Positions 30,904-40,731 are shown, counted from the stretch's first letter. The stretch: DNA of 64,000 bases from Sphingomonas metalli (GCF_014641735.1 NZ_BMIH01000003.1:372001-436000), one strand, 5' to 3'. Numbers and translations are program-made. The notes: generated by a model not told the origin, from the letters alone.

Positions 30904-31929
30904 TCAATCCTTCTTCAGATGCCGGCGGCCGAGCAGTTCGGCGATCTGGACGGCGTTGAGCGCCGCGCCCTTGCGGAGATTGTCGCTGACGCACCAGAGC
31001 GACAGGCCGTTCTCGACCGTCGGATCCTCGCGGACGCGGCTGATATAGGTGGCGTCGTCGCCGGCCGCCTCGATCGGGGTGACGTAGCCGCCGTCCTCCT
31101 GCTTGTCGACGAGCATGATCCCCGGCGCCTCGCGCAGGATTCGGCGCGCCTCTTCGGCGGAGATCTCGTTCTCGAACTCGATGTTGAGCGCTTCCGAATG
31201 GCCGACGAACACCGGCACGCGCACGCAGGTGGCGGTCAGCCTGATCTTCGGGTCGAGGATCTTCTTGGTCTCGACCACCATCTTCCACTCCTCCTTCGTC
31301 GAGCCGTCGTCGAGGAAGCTGTCGATGTGGGGGATGACGTTGAAGGCGATCTGCTTGGTGAACTTCTTCGCCTCGGCCGGATCGCCGACGAAGATGTTGC
31401 GGCTCTGCTCGAACAGCTCGTCCATGCCGACCTTGCCGGCGCCGGAGACCGACTGATAGGTCGCAACGACGACGCGCTTGATGGTGGCGGCGTCGTGCAG
31501 CGGCTTGAGCGCGACGACCATCTGAGCGGTCGAGCAATTCGGGTTGGCGATGATGTTCTTCGCGCGATATCCGTCGATCGCCTCCGGGTTCACCTCCGGC
31601 ACGATCAGCGGCACGTCCGGGTCCATGCGGTAGAGCGAGCTGTTGTCAATCACCGTGCAGCCGGCGGCGGCGAACTTGGGCGCATAGACCCTGGTCGCCT
31701 CGCTGCCGATCGCGAACAAGGCGATGTCCCAGCCGGCAGGATCGAAATGCTCGATATTCTGGACCTTCAGCTGGCGGCCCGTCTCGCCATATTCGATCAG
31801 GTCGCCCTGGCTGCGGCTGGATGCCACCACCGCCACCTCGTCGGCGGGAAACTGGCGCTCGGCGAGGATGTTGACCATCTCGCGCCCGACATTGCCCGTC
31901 GCGCCCGCGACCACCACCCTGTAACCCAT
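30904..31929 (-). CDS. asd: Aspartate-semialdehyde dehydrogenase
   Basis: A 341-residue enzyme that reduces aspartyl phosphate to aspartate semialdehyde for lysine/DAP, threonine and methionine. The NADP-binding GATGNVGREM is at about residues 9-18, catalytic Cys132 is in NPNCSTAQ, and the general base is His244 in VGHSEAL. Its product is the substrate of DapA, encoded at 1.1 kb in this window. ATG 31929 starts MGYRVVVAGATG. It follows the DPP-IV-like gene by 113 bp on the same strand, so it may have its own promoter; the vapBC-like pair follows after 43 bp. Confidence 0.97.
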   Translation of the reverse strand: MGYRVVVAGATGNVGREMVNILAERQFPADEVAVVASSRSQGDLIEYGETGRQLKVQNIEHFDPAGWDIALFAIGSEATRVYAPKFAAAGCTVIDNSSLYRMDPDVPLIVPEVNPEAIDGYRAKNIIANPNCSTAQMVVALKPLHDAATIKRVVVATYQSVSGAGKVGMDELFEQSRNIFVGDPAEAKKFTKQIAFNVIPHIDSFLDDGSTKEEWKMVVETKKILDPKIRLTATCVRVPVFVGHSEALNIEFENEISAEEARRILREAPGIMLVDKQEDGGYVTPIEAAGDDATYISRVREDPTVENGLSLWCVSDNLRKGAALNAVQIAELLGRRHLKKD

Positions 31930-32042
31930 CTGCCCGTCTCCGCTCTGTTCGGGGGCGGGGCCTTAACGAGATTGCGCGCCGCGGTACACCGTCTTTCTGG
32001 TTGTTGCGCGCGATAGCAGGGCTTGGCGGGCGGCGGCGCCGG

Positions 32043-34337
32043 TCAGGGCGCGGCCGGTGCCGCCTTCTCCCTCACGCGCCGGTCGAGAAAGTCGAGGATC
32101 GTCGTCCAGAGATGCTCGCTCACGCCGGGCCCGCCGACCCGGTGGGTCTGGCCGGGATAGAACATCATCTCGAACGGCACCGCGCCCTTCTGCATCGCCG
32201 CGGCGAAGGCGGTGGAGTTGTCGAGGAAGACGTTATCGTCCGCCATGCCGTGGATCAGGAGCAGCGGATCGCGGATCTTCGTCGCCTCGCCCAGCGCGTT
32301 CGCAGCATCATAGGCGGCCGCATCGGTGCGCGGGTCGCCCATGTAGCGCTCGGTATAATGGGTGTCGTAGAGCCGCCATTCGCTAACCGGCGCACCGGCC
32401 ACCGCCGCGGCATAGACGCCGGGGTTCTTCTCCAGCATCTTGAGCGACATATAGCCGCCATAGGACCAGCCATAGGTGGCGATCCGGGCGGGATCGACGA
32501 AGGGCAGCGTCTTCAGATATTCCGCGCCGGCCAGCTGGTCGGCGACCTCCACCGTGCCCATCGCGTGATAGATCTGGTTTTCGAAGGCGCGGCCGCGGTT
32601 GGGCGAGCCGCGATTGTCGATCTGGAAGACGATCCAGCCGCGATCGACCAGCATCTGCGGCAAGGGTCCCTGCCAGCCGCGCGTCACCTGCTGCGAGCCG
32701 GGCCCGCCATAATGCTGGAAGAAGACCGGGTAGCGGCGGCCCGGCTCGAGCGGCGGGGTGATCATTTCCCAGTGCAGCACTGATCCGTCCGCCGCCTTGA
32801 GCGTGCCGAACTCGGGCGCGCGGTGGCTGGCGAGATAGGGGAAATAGGGGTGGTCCGGCCCGATCGCATTCTCGTTGATCCAGGCGATCCGCTTCCCCTC
32901 GACATCGGCGAGATAGGTCTGGCTCGGCTGGACGGGGCTCGACCGGGTGACGATCAGCCGCGTCGCAGAGCCATCCATCGTCGCGGCATTGGTATAGCCC
33001 GGCTCGGTCAGGCGGGTGATGGCGTTCGGCTTGGCGATGTCGACCGCGTAGACATGCTGTTCGAGCACATCGTCCTTGTTGGCGGTGAAGAAGATGCGGC
33101 CGCGCTTCTCGTCGACGCCGATTAGCCCGGTGACGACCCACTCGCCCTTGGTCAGCTGGGTCCACTTGCCGTTGGCGAAGCGCCAGAGCTGGCCGAAGCC
33201 CGACCGCTCGGACCGCCAGATCAGGCTGCCGTCGGCCATGACACGATAGGCATCGGACAGGTTGAGCCAGCTCTTCTCGCCGGCCTTCTCGCTGAACAGG
33301 GTCACCGCGCGGCCCGTCGCCGGGTCGACACGGAGCATGTCGAGCCGCTTCTGGTCGCGAGACTGGCGCTGGACGAGGAGTGCGGTGCCGTCCGGCGTCC
33401 AGTCGACCCGCGCGAGATAGATGTCGGGCTCCGCCCCCAGATTGACCTTCACCCCGCCGCTGCCATCGGCCTTCAGGACGTGAAGTTCGACCAGCGCGTT
33501 CGGGGTGCCCGCCGCCGGGTAGCGCTGCTCGTAGATGCGGGTGCCCGATGCGCCGATCGCGGCACGGACGGCGATCTTCACCGGCGCCTCGTCGAACCGC
33601 TCGACCGCGACGAAACGCTCGTCGGGGCTCCACCAATAGCCGGTGCGGCGATCCATCTCCTCCTGCGCCACGAACTCCGCCTCGCCCCAGTGGACGGTGC
33701 CGCCCTCGCCCTTGGTGAGCGGACGCGCCTCTCCGGCACCGGCGACCGGCTGCACGTAGAGGTTCTGGTCGCGGACGAAACTGAGCCAGGTGCCGCGCGG
33801 CGACAGCTCGGGGTTGAGCGCGCCGCCCGCGCCCTGCGTGACCTTGCGCACCGTGCCGTCGAGCGCCGCGAGATAGAGGTCCCCGTCGAGCGGCACGAGC
33901 AGGTGCCGGCCGTCGGGCGCCCAGTCATAGGCGACGATCCCGCGCGAGCCGCCGATCCGGCTGCGCTCGCGCTGCATCTTCTCCGCCTCGGAGAGTTCGG
34001 CCCCCGTCCCGACCGCCGCCGAATCGACCAGCATCCGCGCCGCGCCGCTGGCCGTGTCGATCGCCCAGAGATCGAAGCGCTCGCGATCCTCGGCCCGGCC
34101 CCGCAACAGCGTCACGAGCTTGCCGTCGGGCGAAAGGCGCACCGCGCGCGGCTGGGTGCCGGACAGGTCGGGGCTGGCGAAGACGCGGGCGATGGACAGC
34201 GTTGCGGGCTGTTCGGGCTCGACCGGCGCAGCGGGCATGGCGGGCACCTCCTGGCGGACCGGCGGCGTCTCCTGGTCAGCAGCCATCGCTGCGCCGCTGA
34301 TCGAGGCCAAGGCAAGTCCAAGCAACCATGCACGCAT
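32043..34337 (-). CDS. Exported dipeptidyl-peptidase IV-like S9 serine peptidase
   Basis: A 764-residue secreted enzyme with a signal peptide (MRAWLLGLALASISGAAMAA), a DPP-IV N-terminal beta-propeller and a C-terminal S9 hydrolase domain. The VAQEEMDRRTGYWWSPD segment contains the paired Glu residues that hold the substrate amino end in DPP-IV enzymes. The triad is Ser625 in GWSYGGYM, the Asp of MADDNV and the His of GQTHRV. It probably releases X-Pro or X-Ala dipeptides in the periplasm. It is divergent from the 34.5-kb hypothetical gene and upstream of asd. It is the second S9 enzyme in the window. Confidence 0.93.
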   Translation of the reverse strand: MRAWLLGLALASISGAAMAADQETPPVRQEVPAMPAAPVEPEQPATLSIARVFASPDLSGTQPRAVRLSPDGKLVTLLRGRAEDRERFDLWAIDTASGAARMLVDSAAVGTGAELSEAEKMQRERSRIGGSRGIVAYDWAPDGRHLLVPLDGDLYLAALDGTVRKVTQGAGGALNPELSPRGTWLSFVRDQNLYVQPVAGAGEARPLTKGEGGTVHWGEAEFVAQEEMDRRTGYWWSPDERFVAVERFDEAPVKIAVRAAIGASGTRIYEQRYPAAGTPNALVELHVLKADGSGGVKVNLGAEPDIYLARVDWTPDGTALLVQRQSRDQKRLDMLRVDPATGRAVTLFSEKAGEKSWLNLSDAYRVMADGSLIWRSERSGFGQLWRFANGKWTQLTKGEWVVTGLIGVDEKRGRIFFTANKDDVLEQHVYAVDIAKPNAITRLTEPGYTNAATMDGSATRLIVTRSSPVQPSQTYLADVEGKRIAWINENAIGPDHPYFPYLASHRAPEFGTLKAADGSVLHWEMITPPLEPGRRYPVFFQHYGGPGSQQVTRGWQGPLPQMLVDRGWIVFQIDNRGSPNRGRAFENQIYHAMGTVEVADQLAGAEYLKTLPFVDPARIATYGWSYGGYMSLKMLEKNPGVYAAAVAGAPVSEWRLYDTHYTERYMGDPRTDAAAYDAANALGEATKIRDPLLLIHGMADDNVFLDNSTAFAAAMQKGAVPFEMMFYPGQTHRVGGPGVSEHLWTTILDFLDRRVREKAAPAAP

Positions 34338-34536
34338 TCCCGCAAACTCTCCGCATCGATGGGGGCGTTATCGCGGGCGGGCCCGGTCGCATCAAGCGCC
34401 GAACCGCCGCGAAGCGGCCTTCGAGCCGTAAATGCCGCGTAAACCCTGTCTTTACGCCCTTCGTATAGTCCGGGGCGCGATGGATGTCCGCCAATGACGG
34501 CCGGGGAACCATTCGAACGGCCGGGAACAGGACGAC

Positions 34537-35196
34537 GTGGACACTGCACTCGACAGATCGCCGCCCGACGCCGCGGGCACGCTCGCCGCGCTGGTCGCGA
34601 CCGAAGGCTGCCATGCGCATCCGCATGTCGCGCGGCTGCTGGGCGGCCGCGCGGCCGGTCGCGATCTGGCCGATGCCGTGCACGCGCTGTGCATTGTCCA
34701 TGGTCGCCACCCCGACATGATCGAAGAGGCGAACGAGCATTGCGCCCAGCCCGACGCCTGCGGCTGGCTGACCGTTGCGAGCGGCGGGTTCGCCGGGGAG
34801 CGGGCGGCGCTGGTGCAGCTGACGGCGGCGGTCGGCCCCCTGCCCTCCACGCCGGGCCAGGCGGAAAGCGAAGCGGCCCTGGCCGGCATCCGCCATGCGC
34901 TGTCGATGCTGGCGCGTTCCGACCGGAGCGGATGCGCCACCGGCGCGGCGGCGGCGCTGGTCGCCGACTGGCATGCGGCGCGCGCGGTGATGCAGGCCGC
35001 GGCCCGCCATTGCGGGATCGAGCTGGCCGATCCGGCGCTGCCGAGCGACGGCGTGACCGGCACGGCCATGGCGATGCTGGGCGGCACGCCGCTGCTCGAA
35101 CGCGCGCTGGTGTTCGGCGCGCGCCAGCTGCTCGCGCAGAACCGGGGACTGTGGGACCTGCTCGCGGCGCGTGCATCCGCCCGCGATCGCGGCTGA
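34537..35196 (+). CDS. Conserved-looking hypothetical protein upstream of moxR
   Basis: A 219-residue, mostly helical, Ala-rich cytoplasmic protein with no signal or membrane segment. Cys/His residues are frequent in the first half (GCHAHPHVARLL, ALCIVHGRHPDM, EHCAQPDACGW), but I see no standard zinc-finger spacing. The start is GTG 34537. It lies 43 bp before moxR on the same strand and may belong to the same unit. I do not recognise the family; similar proteins seem limited to sphingomonads, which is recollection rather than a search result. No function is assigned. Confidence 0.7.
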   Translation: MDTALDRSPPDAAGTLAALVATEGCHAHPHVARLLGGRAAGRDLADAVHALCIVHGRHPDMIEEANEHCAQPDACGWLTVASGGFAGERAALVQLTAAVGPLPSTPGQAESEAALAGIRHALSMLARSDRSGCATGAAAALVADWHAARAVMQAAARHCGIELADPALPSDGVTGTAMAMLGGTPLLERALVFGARQLLAQNRGLWDLLAARASARDRG

Positions 35197-35239
35197 CGGC
35201 CGGCTTGCGCCGCGGCGCCCGCTCGGCCAGACCGGCGGG

Positions 35240-36088
35240 ATGAAGCGTTTCGAGAGCACCGACACCTATGTCGCGACCGACGACCTGCGGGTCGCGGTCA
35301 ATGCCGCGGTCCGGCTGCGTCGACCGCTGCTGGTCAAGGGGGAGCCGGGCACCGGCAAGACGGTGCTGGCGCATGAGATCGCCCAGTCGCTCGGCGCGCC
35401 GCTGATCGAATGGACGGTCAAGTCGACGACGCGCGCCGCCCAGGGCCTGTACGAATATGACGCGGTGGCGCGGCTGCGCGACGGCCAGCTGGGCGATCCG
35501 CGCGTCAACGACATCGCCAACTACATCCGCCGCGGCAAGCTGTGGGAGGCGTTCGTCCACCCCACACCGCCGGTGCTGCTGATCGACGAGATCGACAAGG
35601 CCGATCTGGAGTTCCCCAACGACCTGCTCCACGAACTCGATCGCATGGAATTCCACGTCTACGAGACCGGCGAGACGGTGCGCGCCGCCGAGCGGCCGAT
35701 CGTCGTCGTCACCTCGAACAACGAGAAGGATCTGCCGGACGCCTTTCTGCGCCGCTGCTTCTTCCACTATATCCGGTTTCCCGATCGCGACACGATGCGC
35801 GCGATCGTCGACGTGCATTTTCCCGGCATCCAGACGCTTCTGGTCAGCCGCGCGCTCGACATCTTCTACCAGGTACGCGAGGTGCAGGGACTGAAGAAGA
35901 AGCCGTCGACCTCCGAACTGATCGACTGGCTGAAGCTGCTGCTGCACGAGGACATGCCGCTCGACATCCTCCAGTCGCGCGATCCGGCGAAGGCGATCCC
36001 GCCGCTGCACGGCGCGCTCCTGAAGAACGAGCAGGACGTCACGCTGTTCGAGCGGCGCGCCTTCATGGCGCGGCGGGAAAGGGGTTGA
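35240..36088 (+). CDS. MoxR family AAA+ ATPase
   Basis: A 282-residue MoxR-type AAA+ ATPase. Walker A GEPGTGKT is at 34-41, Walker B VLLIDE at 112-117, sensor 1 is in VVTSNNEKDLPDAFLRRC, and the MoxR-typical FHYIRFPD follows. MoxR proteins act as chaperones that insert cofactors or mature partner proteins and are nearly always encoded beside a VWA protein, as here (36.8 kb). An in-frame extension to 35171 overlaps the previous gene; ATG 35240 (MKRFESTDTYVATDD) gives the usual N-terminus. The target of this pair is unknown. A CHAP amidase gene lies between it and the VWA gene. Confidence 0.92.
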   Translation: MKRFESTDTYVATDDLRVAVNAAVRLRRPLLVKGEPGTGKTVLAHEIAQSLGAPLIEWTVKSTTRAAQGLYEYDAVARLRDGQLGDPRVNDIANYIRRGKLWEAFVHPTPPVLLIDEIDKADLEFPNDLLHELDRMEFHVYETGETVRAAERPIVVVTSNNEKDLPDAFLRRCFFHYIRFPDRDTMRAIVDVHFPGIQTLLVSRALDIFYQVREVQGLKKKPSTSELIDWLKLLLHEDMPLDILQSRDPAKAIPPLHGALLKNEQDVTLFERRAFMARRERG

Positions 36089-36107
36089 GCGGCAGGCGGA
36101 AGGGTCG

Positions 36108-36122
36108 TTAACCCGGCGTTGA
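36108..36122 (+). promoter_or_regulatory. CtrA-like box before the CHAP gene (one mismatch)
   Basis: TTAA-CCCGGCG-TTGA followed by C matches the alphaproteobacterial CtrA form TTAA-N7-TTAAC with one mismatch. It ends 26 bases before the CHAP start codon. The second half, TTGACG, could also simply be a sigma-70 -35 box. Weak on its own. Confidence 0.3.
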
Positions 36123-36148
36123 CGGATGACCGTGCACCTGTACTGGCC

Positions 36149-36724
36149 ATGCGCCTTCCCCTGCGCCCGCTCCGCTGCATCCTGCGCCTCGCGCCTGCGC
36201 TGGCGCTGATCGGCGTGCCGCAGATCGGGCGGGGAGCCTCGCTGCTCGACTATGTCGGCGAGTGCGTGCCGTTCGCCCGCGCCGTGTCCGGCATCCGGAT
36301 CTTCGGCGATGCGTGGACCTGGTGGACGCAGGCGGCGGGCCACTATGCGCGCGGCCATGCGCCGAGGGTCGGATCGGTCATCGTCTTCCAGAAGACGCCG
36401 CGCCTGCCGCTCGGCCATGTCGGCGTCGTCAGCCGTGTCGTCGAGGCGCGCGTGCTGATGCTGACCCATGCCAACTGGTCGCGCCAGAACGGTGAGCGCG
36501 GCCACACCGAACAGGATGTGACGCTGGTCGACGTGTCGGCGGACAACGACTGGTCGGCGGTGAAGGTCTGGTACCGCGATGCCGAGGGACTGGGCGGCGG
36601 CGTCTACCCGGTGTCGGGCTTCATCTACGGTCCGGGCAAGGCCGCGCCCGTGCTGAGCGCCGCGCAGCCCGACTATGTGGGGGCGCTGATCGACGCCTAT
36701 GCCGGAGCGGGGCCGACGCGGTAA
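36149..36724 (+). CDS. Exported CHAP-domain amidase/endopeptidase
   Basis: A 191-residue protein with an N-terminal basic-hydrophobic leader (about residues 1-30) and a CHAP (NlpC/P60-like) domain. The catalytic pair is Cys39 in GECVPFAR and His90 in LGHVGVV, with the TWWTQAAG and RGHAPRVGSVIVF blocks typical of CHAP. Such enzymes cut peptidoglycan peptides or the MurNAc-L-Ala amide bond. ATG 36149 is chosen; a TTG ten codons earlier is in frame. It lies inside the MoxR-VWA pair, 60 bp after moxR and 54 bp before VWA. A near-CtrA box precedes it at 36108-36122. Confidence 0.85.
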   Translation: MRLPLRPLRCILRLAPALALIGVPQIGRGASLLDYVGECVPFARAVSGIRIFGDAWTWWTQAAGHYARGHAPRVGSVIVFQKTPRLPLGHVGVVSRVVEARVLMLTHANWSRQNGERGHTEQDVTLVDVSADNDWSAVKVWYRDAEGLGGGVYPVSGFIYGPGKAAPVLSAAQPDYVGALIDAYAGAGPTR

Positions 36725-36778
36725 TGCCTTTCGCCGGGGGCTTGTGACGGCCCGCTTCGGCATGCAAGCGTCCGTGCC

Positions 36779-37957
36779 ATGTTCCTCGCCTTCCTCGACG
36801 CCCTGCGTGCGGCCGGTATTCCCGCCGGGCTGAAGGAGCATCTGGTGCTGCTCGAAGCGCTGGACGCAGAGGTGATCGAGCGGACGCCCGAGGACTTCTA
36901 CCATCTCGCCCGCGCCACCTATGTGAAGGACGAGGGGCTGATCGACCGGTTCGACCAGGTCTTCGCCCGCAGCTTTCGCGGCCTGATGGCGGCCGGCGAC
37001 GGGCCGGAGGGCAAAATCCCGGCCGACTGGCTGCGCGCGGTGGCGGAGCGCCATCTGTCGCCCGAGGAGATGGCGGCCGTCGAGGCACTGGGATCGTGGG
37101 ACGCGATCATGGAGGCCCTGCGCGAACGGCTGGCCGAGCAGCGCGAGCGGCACGAGGGCGGGTCGAAATGGATCGGCACCGGCGGCACCAGCCCCTTCGG
37201 CCATGGCGGCTACAATCCGGAGGGCGTGCAAATCGGCGGCGAGGGCCAGCATGGCCGGGCGGTGAAGGTGTGGGAGCGACGCGAGTTCCGCAACCTCAAC
37301 GCGACGCGCGCGCTGGGGACGCGCAACATCAAGGTGGCGCTGCGCCGGCTGCGCCGCTTCGCGCGCGAGGGGGCGGCGGAGGAACTGGACCTCGACGCGA
37401 CGATCGCCGGCACCGCGCGGCAGGGCTGGCTCGACGTGCATCTGCGGCCCGAACGACGGAATGCCGTCAAGCTGCTGCTCTTCCTCGATGTCGGCGGATC
37501 GATGGATCCGTTCGTGACGCTGTGCGAGGAACTGTTCAGCGCCGCGACCAGCGAGTTCCGGCACCTCGAATTCTTCTACTTTCACAATTGCGTCTACGAA
37601 GGCGTGTGGAAGGACAATCGCCGCCGCTTCCAGGAGCGCACGGCGACCTGGGACGTGCTCCACCGCTACGGCCACGACCACAAGCTGGTATTCGTCGGCG
37701 ACGCCTCGATGAGCCCCTATGAGATCAGCCAGCCCGGCGGCTCGGTCGAGCATCTGAACGAGGAGGCGGGCGCGGTGTGGCTGCACCGGCTGGTGTCGAC
37801 CTATCCCGCCGCGGCCTGGCTCAACCCGCTGCCGCCCGAGCATTGGGGCTATACCCGCTCGATCGCCATGGTGCGCGAGATCCTGGACGACCGGATGTAT
37901 CCGCTGACGCTGACGGGGCTCGACGCGGCGATGCGGGAGTTGACGCGGAAGCGGTGA
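36779..37957 (+). CDS. VWA domain protein (CoxE-like), partner of MoxR
   Basis: A 392-residue cytoplasmic protein with a C-terminal von Willebrand factor A domain. The metal-ion-dependent adhesion site is intact in its first element, Asp237-V-G-G-Ser241, then FVGDAS-type continuation (VFVGDASMSPYEI). The N-terminal half is helical with a glycine-rich hinge (GTGGTSPFGHGGYNPEG, about residues 140-156). The N-terminal domain and overall layout match the CoxE/YehP-like VWA proteins that work with MoxR ATPases. Start ATG 36779, no in-frame competitor. The pair probably remodels or loads metal into an unknown client. Confidence 0.88.
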   Translation: MFLAFLDALRAAGIPAGLKEHLVLLEALDAEVIERTPEDFYHLARATYVKDEGLIDRFDQVFARSFRGLMAAGDGPEGKIPADWLRAVAERHLSPEEMAAVEALGSWDAIMEALRERLAEQRERHEGGSKWIGTGGTSPFGHGGYNPEGVQIGGEGQHGRAVKVWERREFRNLNATRALGTRNIKVALRRLRRFAREGAAEELDLDATIAGTARQGWLDVHLRPERRNAVKLLLFLDVGGSMDPFVTLCEELFSAATSEFRHLEFFYFHNCVYEGVWKDNRRRFQERTATWDVLHRYGHDHKLVFVGDASMSPYEISQPGGSVEHLNEEAGAVWLHRLVSTYPAAAWLNPLPPEHWGYTRSIAMVREILDDRMYPLTLTGLDAAMRELTRKR

Positions 37958-37961
37958 CGGC

Positions 37962-38132
37962 TCAGCCGCCGAGCGCGGCGAGCTTTCGCTGGTAGCTTTC
38001 GACCAGCCGCATCCGACGCTCGCGAGCCTCCGCCGTCACGGCGCGTTCCGCCGCGGCGCGTTCCATGCTCAGCCTGCGGGCGTAGTAACGCAGATCGGAT
38101 TCCAACGCGACGGCCCTCCCCGGTTCGTCCAT
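37962..38132 (-). CDS. Small Arg-rich hypothetical protein (56 aa)
   Basis: A 56-residue frame downstream of anmK on the same strand. The product is highly charged and helical ([20 protein letters not shown], then [20 protein letters not shown]), with a heptad-like pattern suggesting a short coiled coil. Its stop lies 4 bp from that of the VWA gene, and its start is 80 bp after the anmK stop. The ribosome-binding site is weak. The regular codon pattern and tight packing favour a real gene, but I cannot name a family. Confidence 0.5.
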   Translation of the reverse strand: MDEPGRAVALESDLRYYARRLSMERAAAERAVTAEARERRMRLVESYQRKLAALGG

Positions 38133-38211
38133 CTCATATCAGTATCGCACCACAATCGTCAGTTTAAGGTTAACGCAACCGGCGCCGTCGGGATGCACGG
38201 CGGGCCGGGTG

Positions 38212-39297
38212 TCAGACGCGGTGGACGACACCGCCGATCGTCGGCGCCGGCACGCCGGTGGTACCGGGAAAGCTGATCGGCAAATTCTGCAATGTTCTCA
38301 CGGCCATATAAGCAAAGCCTTCGGCCTCCATGGCATCGCCGTTCCAGCCGAGCGCATCGGCCGGCTCGGGCGTGATCCCGGTCGCTTCGGCGATCATCCG
38401 GAGCATGACCGGATTGTGCCGCCCGCCGCCCGCCACGATCAGCCGGCCCGGCCGCCGCGGCAGCTGTTGCAGCGCCAGCGCGACCGACTGCGCGGTGAAG
38501 GCGGTCAGCGTGGCGGCGCCGTCGGCGGTGTCCAGCCCGCGCACCGGCTGGACGGTGAAGTCGCTGCGATCGAGCGACTTGGGCGGCGGCGCATCGAAGA
38601 AGGGATGATCGAGCATGGCGGTGAGCACCGCCTGATCGACGCGCCCTGCCCCCGCCAGCGCTCCGCCGGCGTCGAAGCGCGCGCCGCTCGTCTCCTCGAC
38701 CCAATTGTCGATCAGGCCGTTGGCCGGGCCGGTATCGAAGGCGGTGAGCGCGCCGTCCGCATCGATCAGCGTGACATTGGCGACGCCGCCGAGGTTGAGA
38801 ACGGCAACCGGACGCTCGAGACCGGCGGTGAGCGCGGCATGATAGACCGGCAGCAGCGGCGCGCCCTGGCCGCCCGCCGCGACATCGGCGCTGCGGAAGT
38901 CGGAGACGGTGGTGATGCCGCAGGCGGCCGCCAGCGCGGCGCCGTCGCCGATCTGCCAGGTCCAGCCGCGATCGGGGCGATGCGCCACCGTCTGCCCGTG
39001 AAAGCCGACGACGCTGACATCGCCCGGCTTCACCCCCGCCTCGCGCATCAGCTTGAGCACCGCCATGGCATGGGTGCGTACGACCAGATCCGCGGCCTCC
39101 GCGATCGGGCGGCCCAGGCGGGGCCGGTCATAGGTGAGCGCGACGCGTGTCGCCTCCATCAGCGTCTCGCGCGCGGCGTCGGTATAGGCCTCGCCGCGAA
39201 AGGCGAGCGGGCGCACCCGCGTCTCGCCATCGGTGTCGATCAGCGCCGCATCGATCCCGTCGAGCGAGGTTCCCGACATCAACCCTATCGCCAGCAT
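38212..39297 (-). CDS. anmK: Anhydro-N-acetylmuramic acid kinase
   Basis: A 361-residue enzyme that opens and phosphorylates 1,6-anhydro-MurNAc to MurNAc-6-P, recycling the product of lytic transglycosylases such as Slt at 2.1 kb. The ATP-binding N-terminus [17 protein letters not shown] is diagnostic, as are [11 protein letters not shown], the IGDGAALA block, and the sugar-site [11 protein letters not shown]. The start is ATG 39297; a longer frame would add 12 residues before the conserved motif. It is divergent from rimO (90 bp between) and followed by a 56-codon gene. Confidence 0.96.
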   Translation of the reverse strand: MLAIGLMSGTSLDGIDAALIDTDGETRVRPLAFRGEAYTDAARETLMEATRVALTYDRPRLGRPIAEAADLVVRTHAMAVLKLMREAGVKPGDVSVVGFHGQTVAHRPDRGWTWQIGDGAALAAACGITTVSDFRSADVAAGGQGAPLLPVYHAALTAGLERPVAVLNLGGVANVTLIDADGALTAFDTGPANGLIDNWVEETSGARFDAGGALAGAGRVDQAVLTAMLDHPFFDAPPPKSLDRSDFTVQPVRGLDTADGAATLTAFTAQSVALALQQLPRRPGRLIVAGGGRHNPVMLRMIAEATGITPEPADALGWNGDAMEAEGFAYMAVRTLQNLPISFPGTTGVPAPTIGGVVHRV

Positions 39298-39387
39298 CGT
39301 CCAAGTCCCTGTATCACGACCCTTCCGAAGCACGATTGCGCGGGTGCTGGCAAATCCGGCCGTCCCGCATTATGTGCGCGCCGTCCC

Positions 39388-40728
39388 ATGGCAACCGTTA
39401 TCCCCTCTCCGCCGCGCGTCGGCATGGTCTCGCTTGGCTGTCCGAAGAACCTCGTCGACAGCGAGCGCATCCTGACCCAGCTGCGCGCCGATGGCTATCA
39501 GATGTCGCCCGATTATGCGGGCGCCGACGTGGTGCTCGTCAACACCTGCGGCTTTCTCGACAGCGCCAAGGAAGAGAGCCTGGAGGCGATCGGCGAGGCG
39601 ATCGCCGAGAACGGCCGGGTGATCGTGACCGGCTGCATGGGCAAGGAAGCGGAGACGATCCGGGCGCGCTTTCCGCAGGTGCTCGCGATCACCGGGGCGC
39701 ACCAGTACGAGCAGGTGGTCGAGGCGGTGCACGAGGCGGCGCCGGCGAACCTGTCCCCCTATATCGACCTGATTCCCGATGCCGGGCTGAAGCTGACGCC
39801 GCGCCACTACAGCTATCTGAAGATCTCGGAGGGCTGCAATCACCGCTGCTCCTTCTGCATCATCCCCAGCCTGCGCGGCGACCTCGTCAGCCGCCGGCCC
39901 GACGCGATCCTGCGCGAGGCGGAGAAGCTGGTCGCAGCGGGGACGCGGGAGCTGCTCGTCATCAGCCAGGACACCAGCGCCTATGGCCTCGACCTGCGCC
40001 ATGCGAGCTGGCCGCTGAAGGGCGGCGGCGAGGTGCGGGCGCACATGACGGACCTGGCGCGCGAGCTGGGGCGGATCGCGCCCTGGGTGCGGCTGCACTA
40101 TGTCTATCCCTACCCGCATGTCGATCAGGTCATCCCGCTGATGGCGGAGGGGCTGGTGCTGCCCTATCTCGACATACCGTTCCAGCATGCTGCGCCTGCG
40201 GTGCTGCGCCGGATGAAGCGCCCGGCCAACGACGCCAAGGTGCTGGGCCGCATCAAGGCGTGGCGCGACATCTGCCCGGATCTCGCGATCCGGTCGACCT
40301 TCGTGGTCGGCTTTCCCGGCGAGACCGAGGAGGATTTCCAGTATCTGCTCGACTGGCTGGACGAGGCGCAGCTCGACCGGGTCGGTGCCTTCCGCTTCGA
40401 ACCGGTCGAGGGCGCGGCGGCCAACCTCCTGCCCGACCCCGTGCCGGAGGCGGTGAAGGAAGAGCGCTATGCGCGCATCATGGAGAAGACCGCTGCCATC
40501 TCGGCCGCGCGGCTGGCGGCGAAGGTCGGCCGGACGCTCGATGTGATCGTCGATGCCGTGGATGACGAGGGCGGCGCGACAGGGCGTTCGACGGCGGACG
40601 CACCCGAGATCGACGGCGAGGTCTTCCTACGCGACGCCGGACACCTGGCGGTGGGCGACATCGTGCCGGTCGTGATCGAGGATGCCGACGAGCACAACCT
40701 GTACGGCGCGCCCGTCGCTCCCCGCTAG
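39388..40728 (+). CDS. rimO: Ribosomal protein uS12 methylthiotransferase RimO
   Basis: A 446-residue radical-SAM enzyme that adds a methylthio group to the conserved Asp of ribosomal protein S12. The N-terminal UPF0004 domain carries cluster ligands Cys18, Cys54 and Cys83. The radical-SAM cluster is Cys150, Cys154, Cys157 in [15 protein letters not shown]-terminal TRAM domain follows. The starting block [16 protein letters not shown] separates RimO from MiaB. Start ATG 39388. Its stop lies 3 bp from that of the convergent lmo0937-type gene. Confidence 0.97.
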   Translation: MATVIPSPPRVGMVSLGCPKNLVDSERILTQLRADGYQMSPDYAGADVVLVNTCGFLDSAKEESLEAIGEAIAENGRVIVTGCMGKEAETIRARFPQVLAITGAHQYEQVVEAVHEAAPANLSPYIDLIPDAGLKLTPRHYSYLKISEGCNHRCSFCIIPSLRGDLVSRRPDAILREAEKLVAAGTRELLVISQDTSAYGLDLRHASWPLKGGGEVRAHMTDLARELGRIAPWVRLHYVYPYPHVDQVIPLMAEGLVLPYLDIPFQHAAPAVLRRMKRPANDAKVLGRIKAWRDICPDLAIRSTFVVGFPGETEEDFQYLLDWLDEAQLDRVGAFRFEPVEGAAANLLPDPVPEAVKEERYARIMEKTAAISAARLAAKVGRTLDVIVDAVDDEGGATGRSTADAPEIDGEVFLRDAGHLAVGDIVPVVIEDADEHNLYGAPVAPR

Positions 40729-40731
40729 GCG

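Noticed and set aside
34112..37843. A 1243-codon open frame on the minus strand opposite the 34.5-37.9 kb genes
   Set aside because: It is antisense to four genes with clear motifs (MoxR, CHAP, VWA), shows no domain, and is rich in Arg/Ala/Gly as expected for a shadow frame in G+C-rich DNA.
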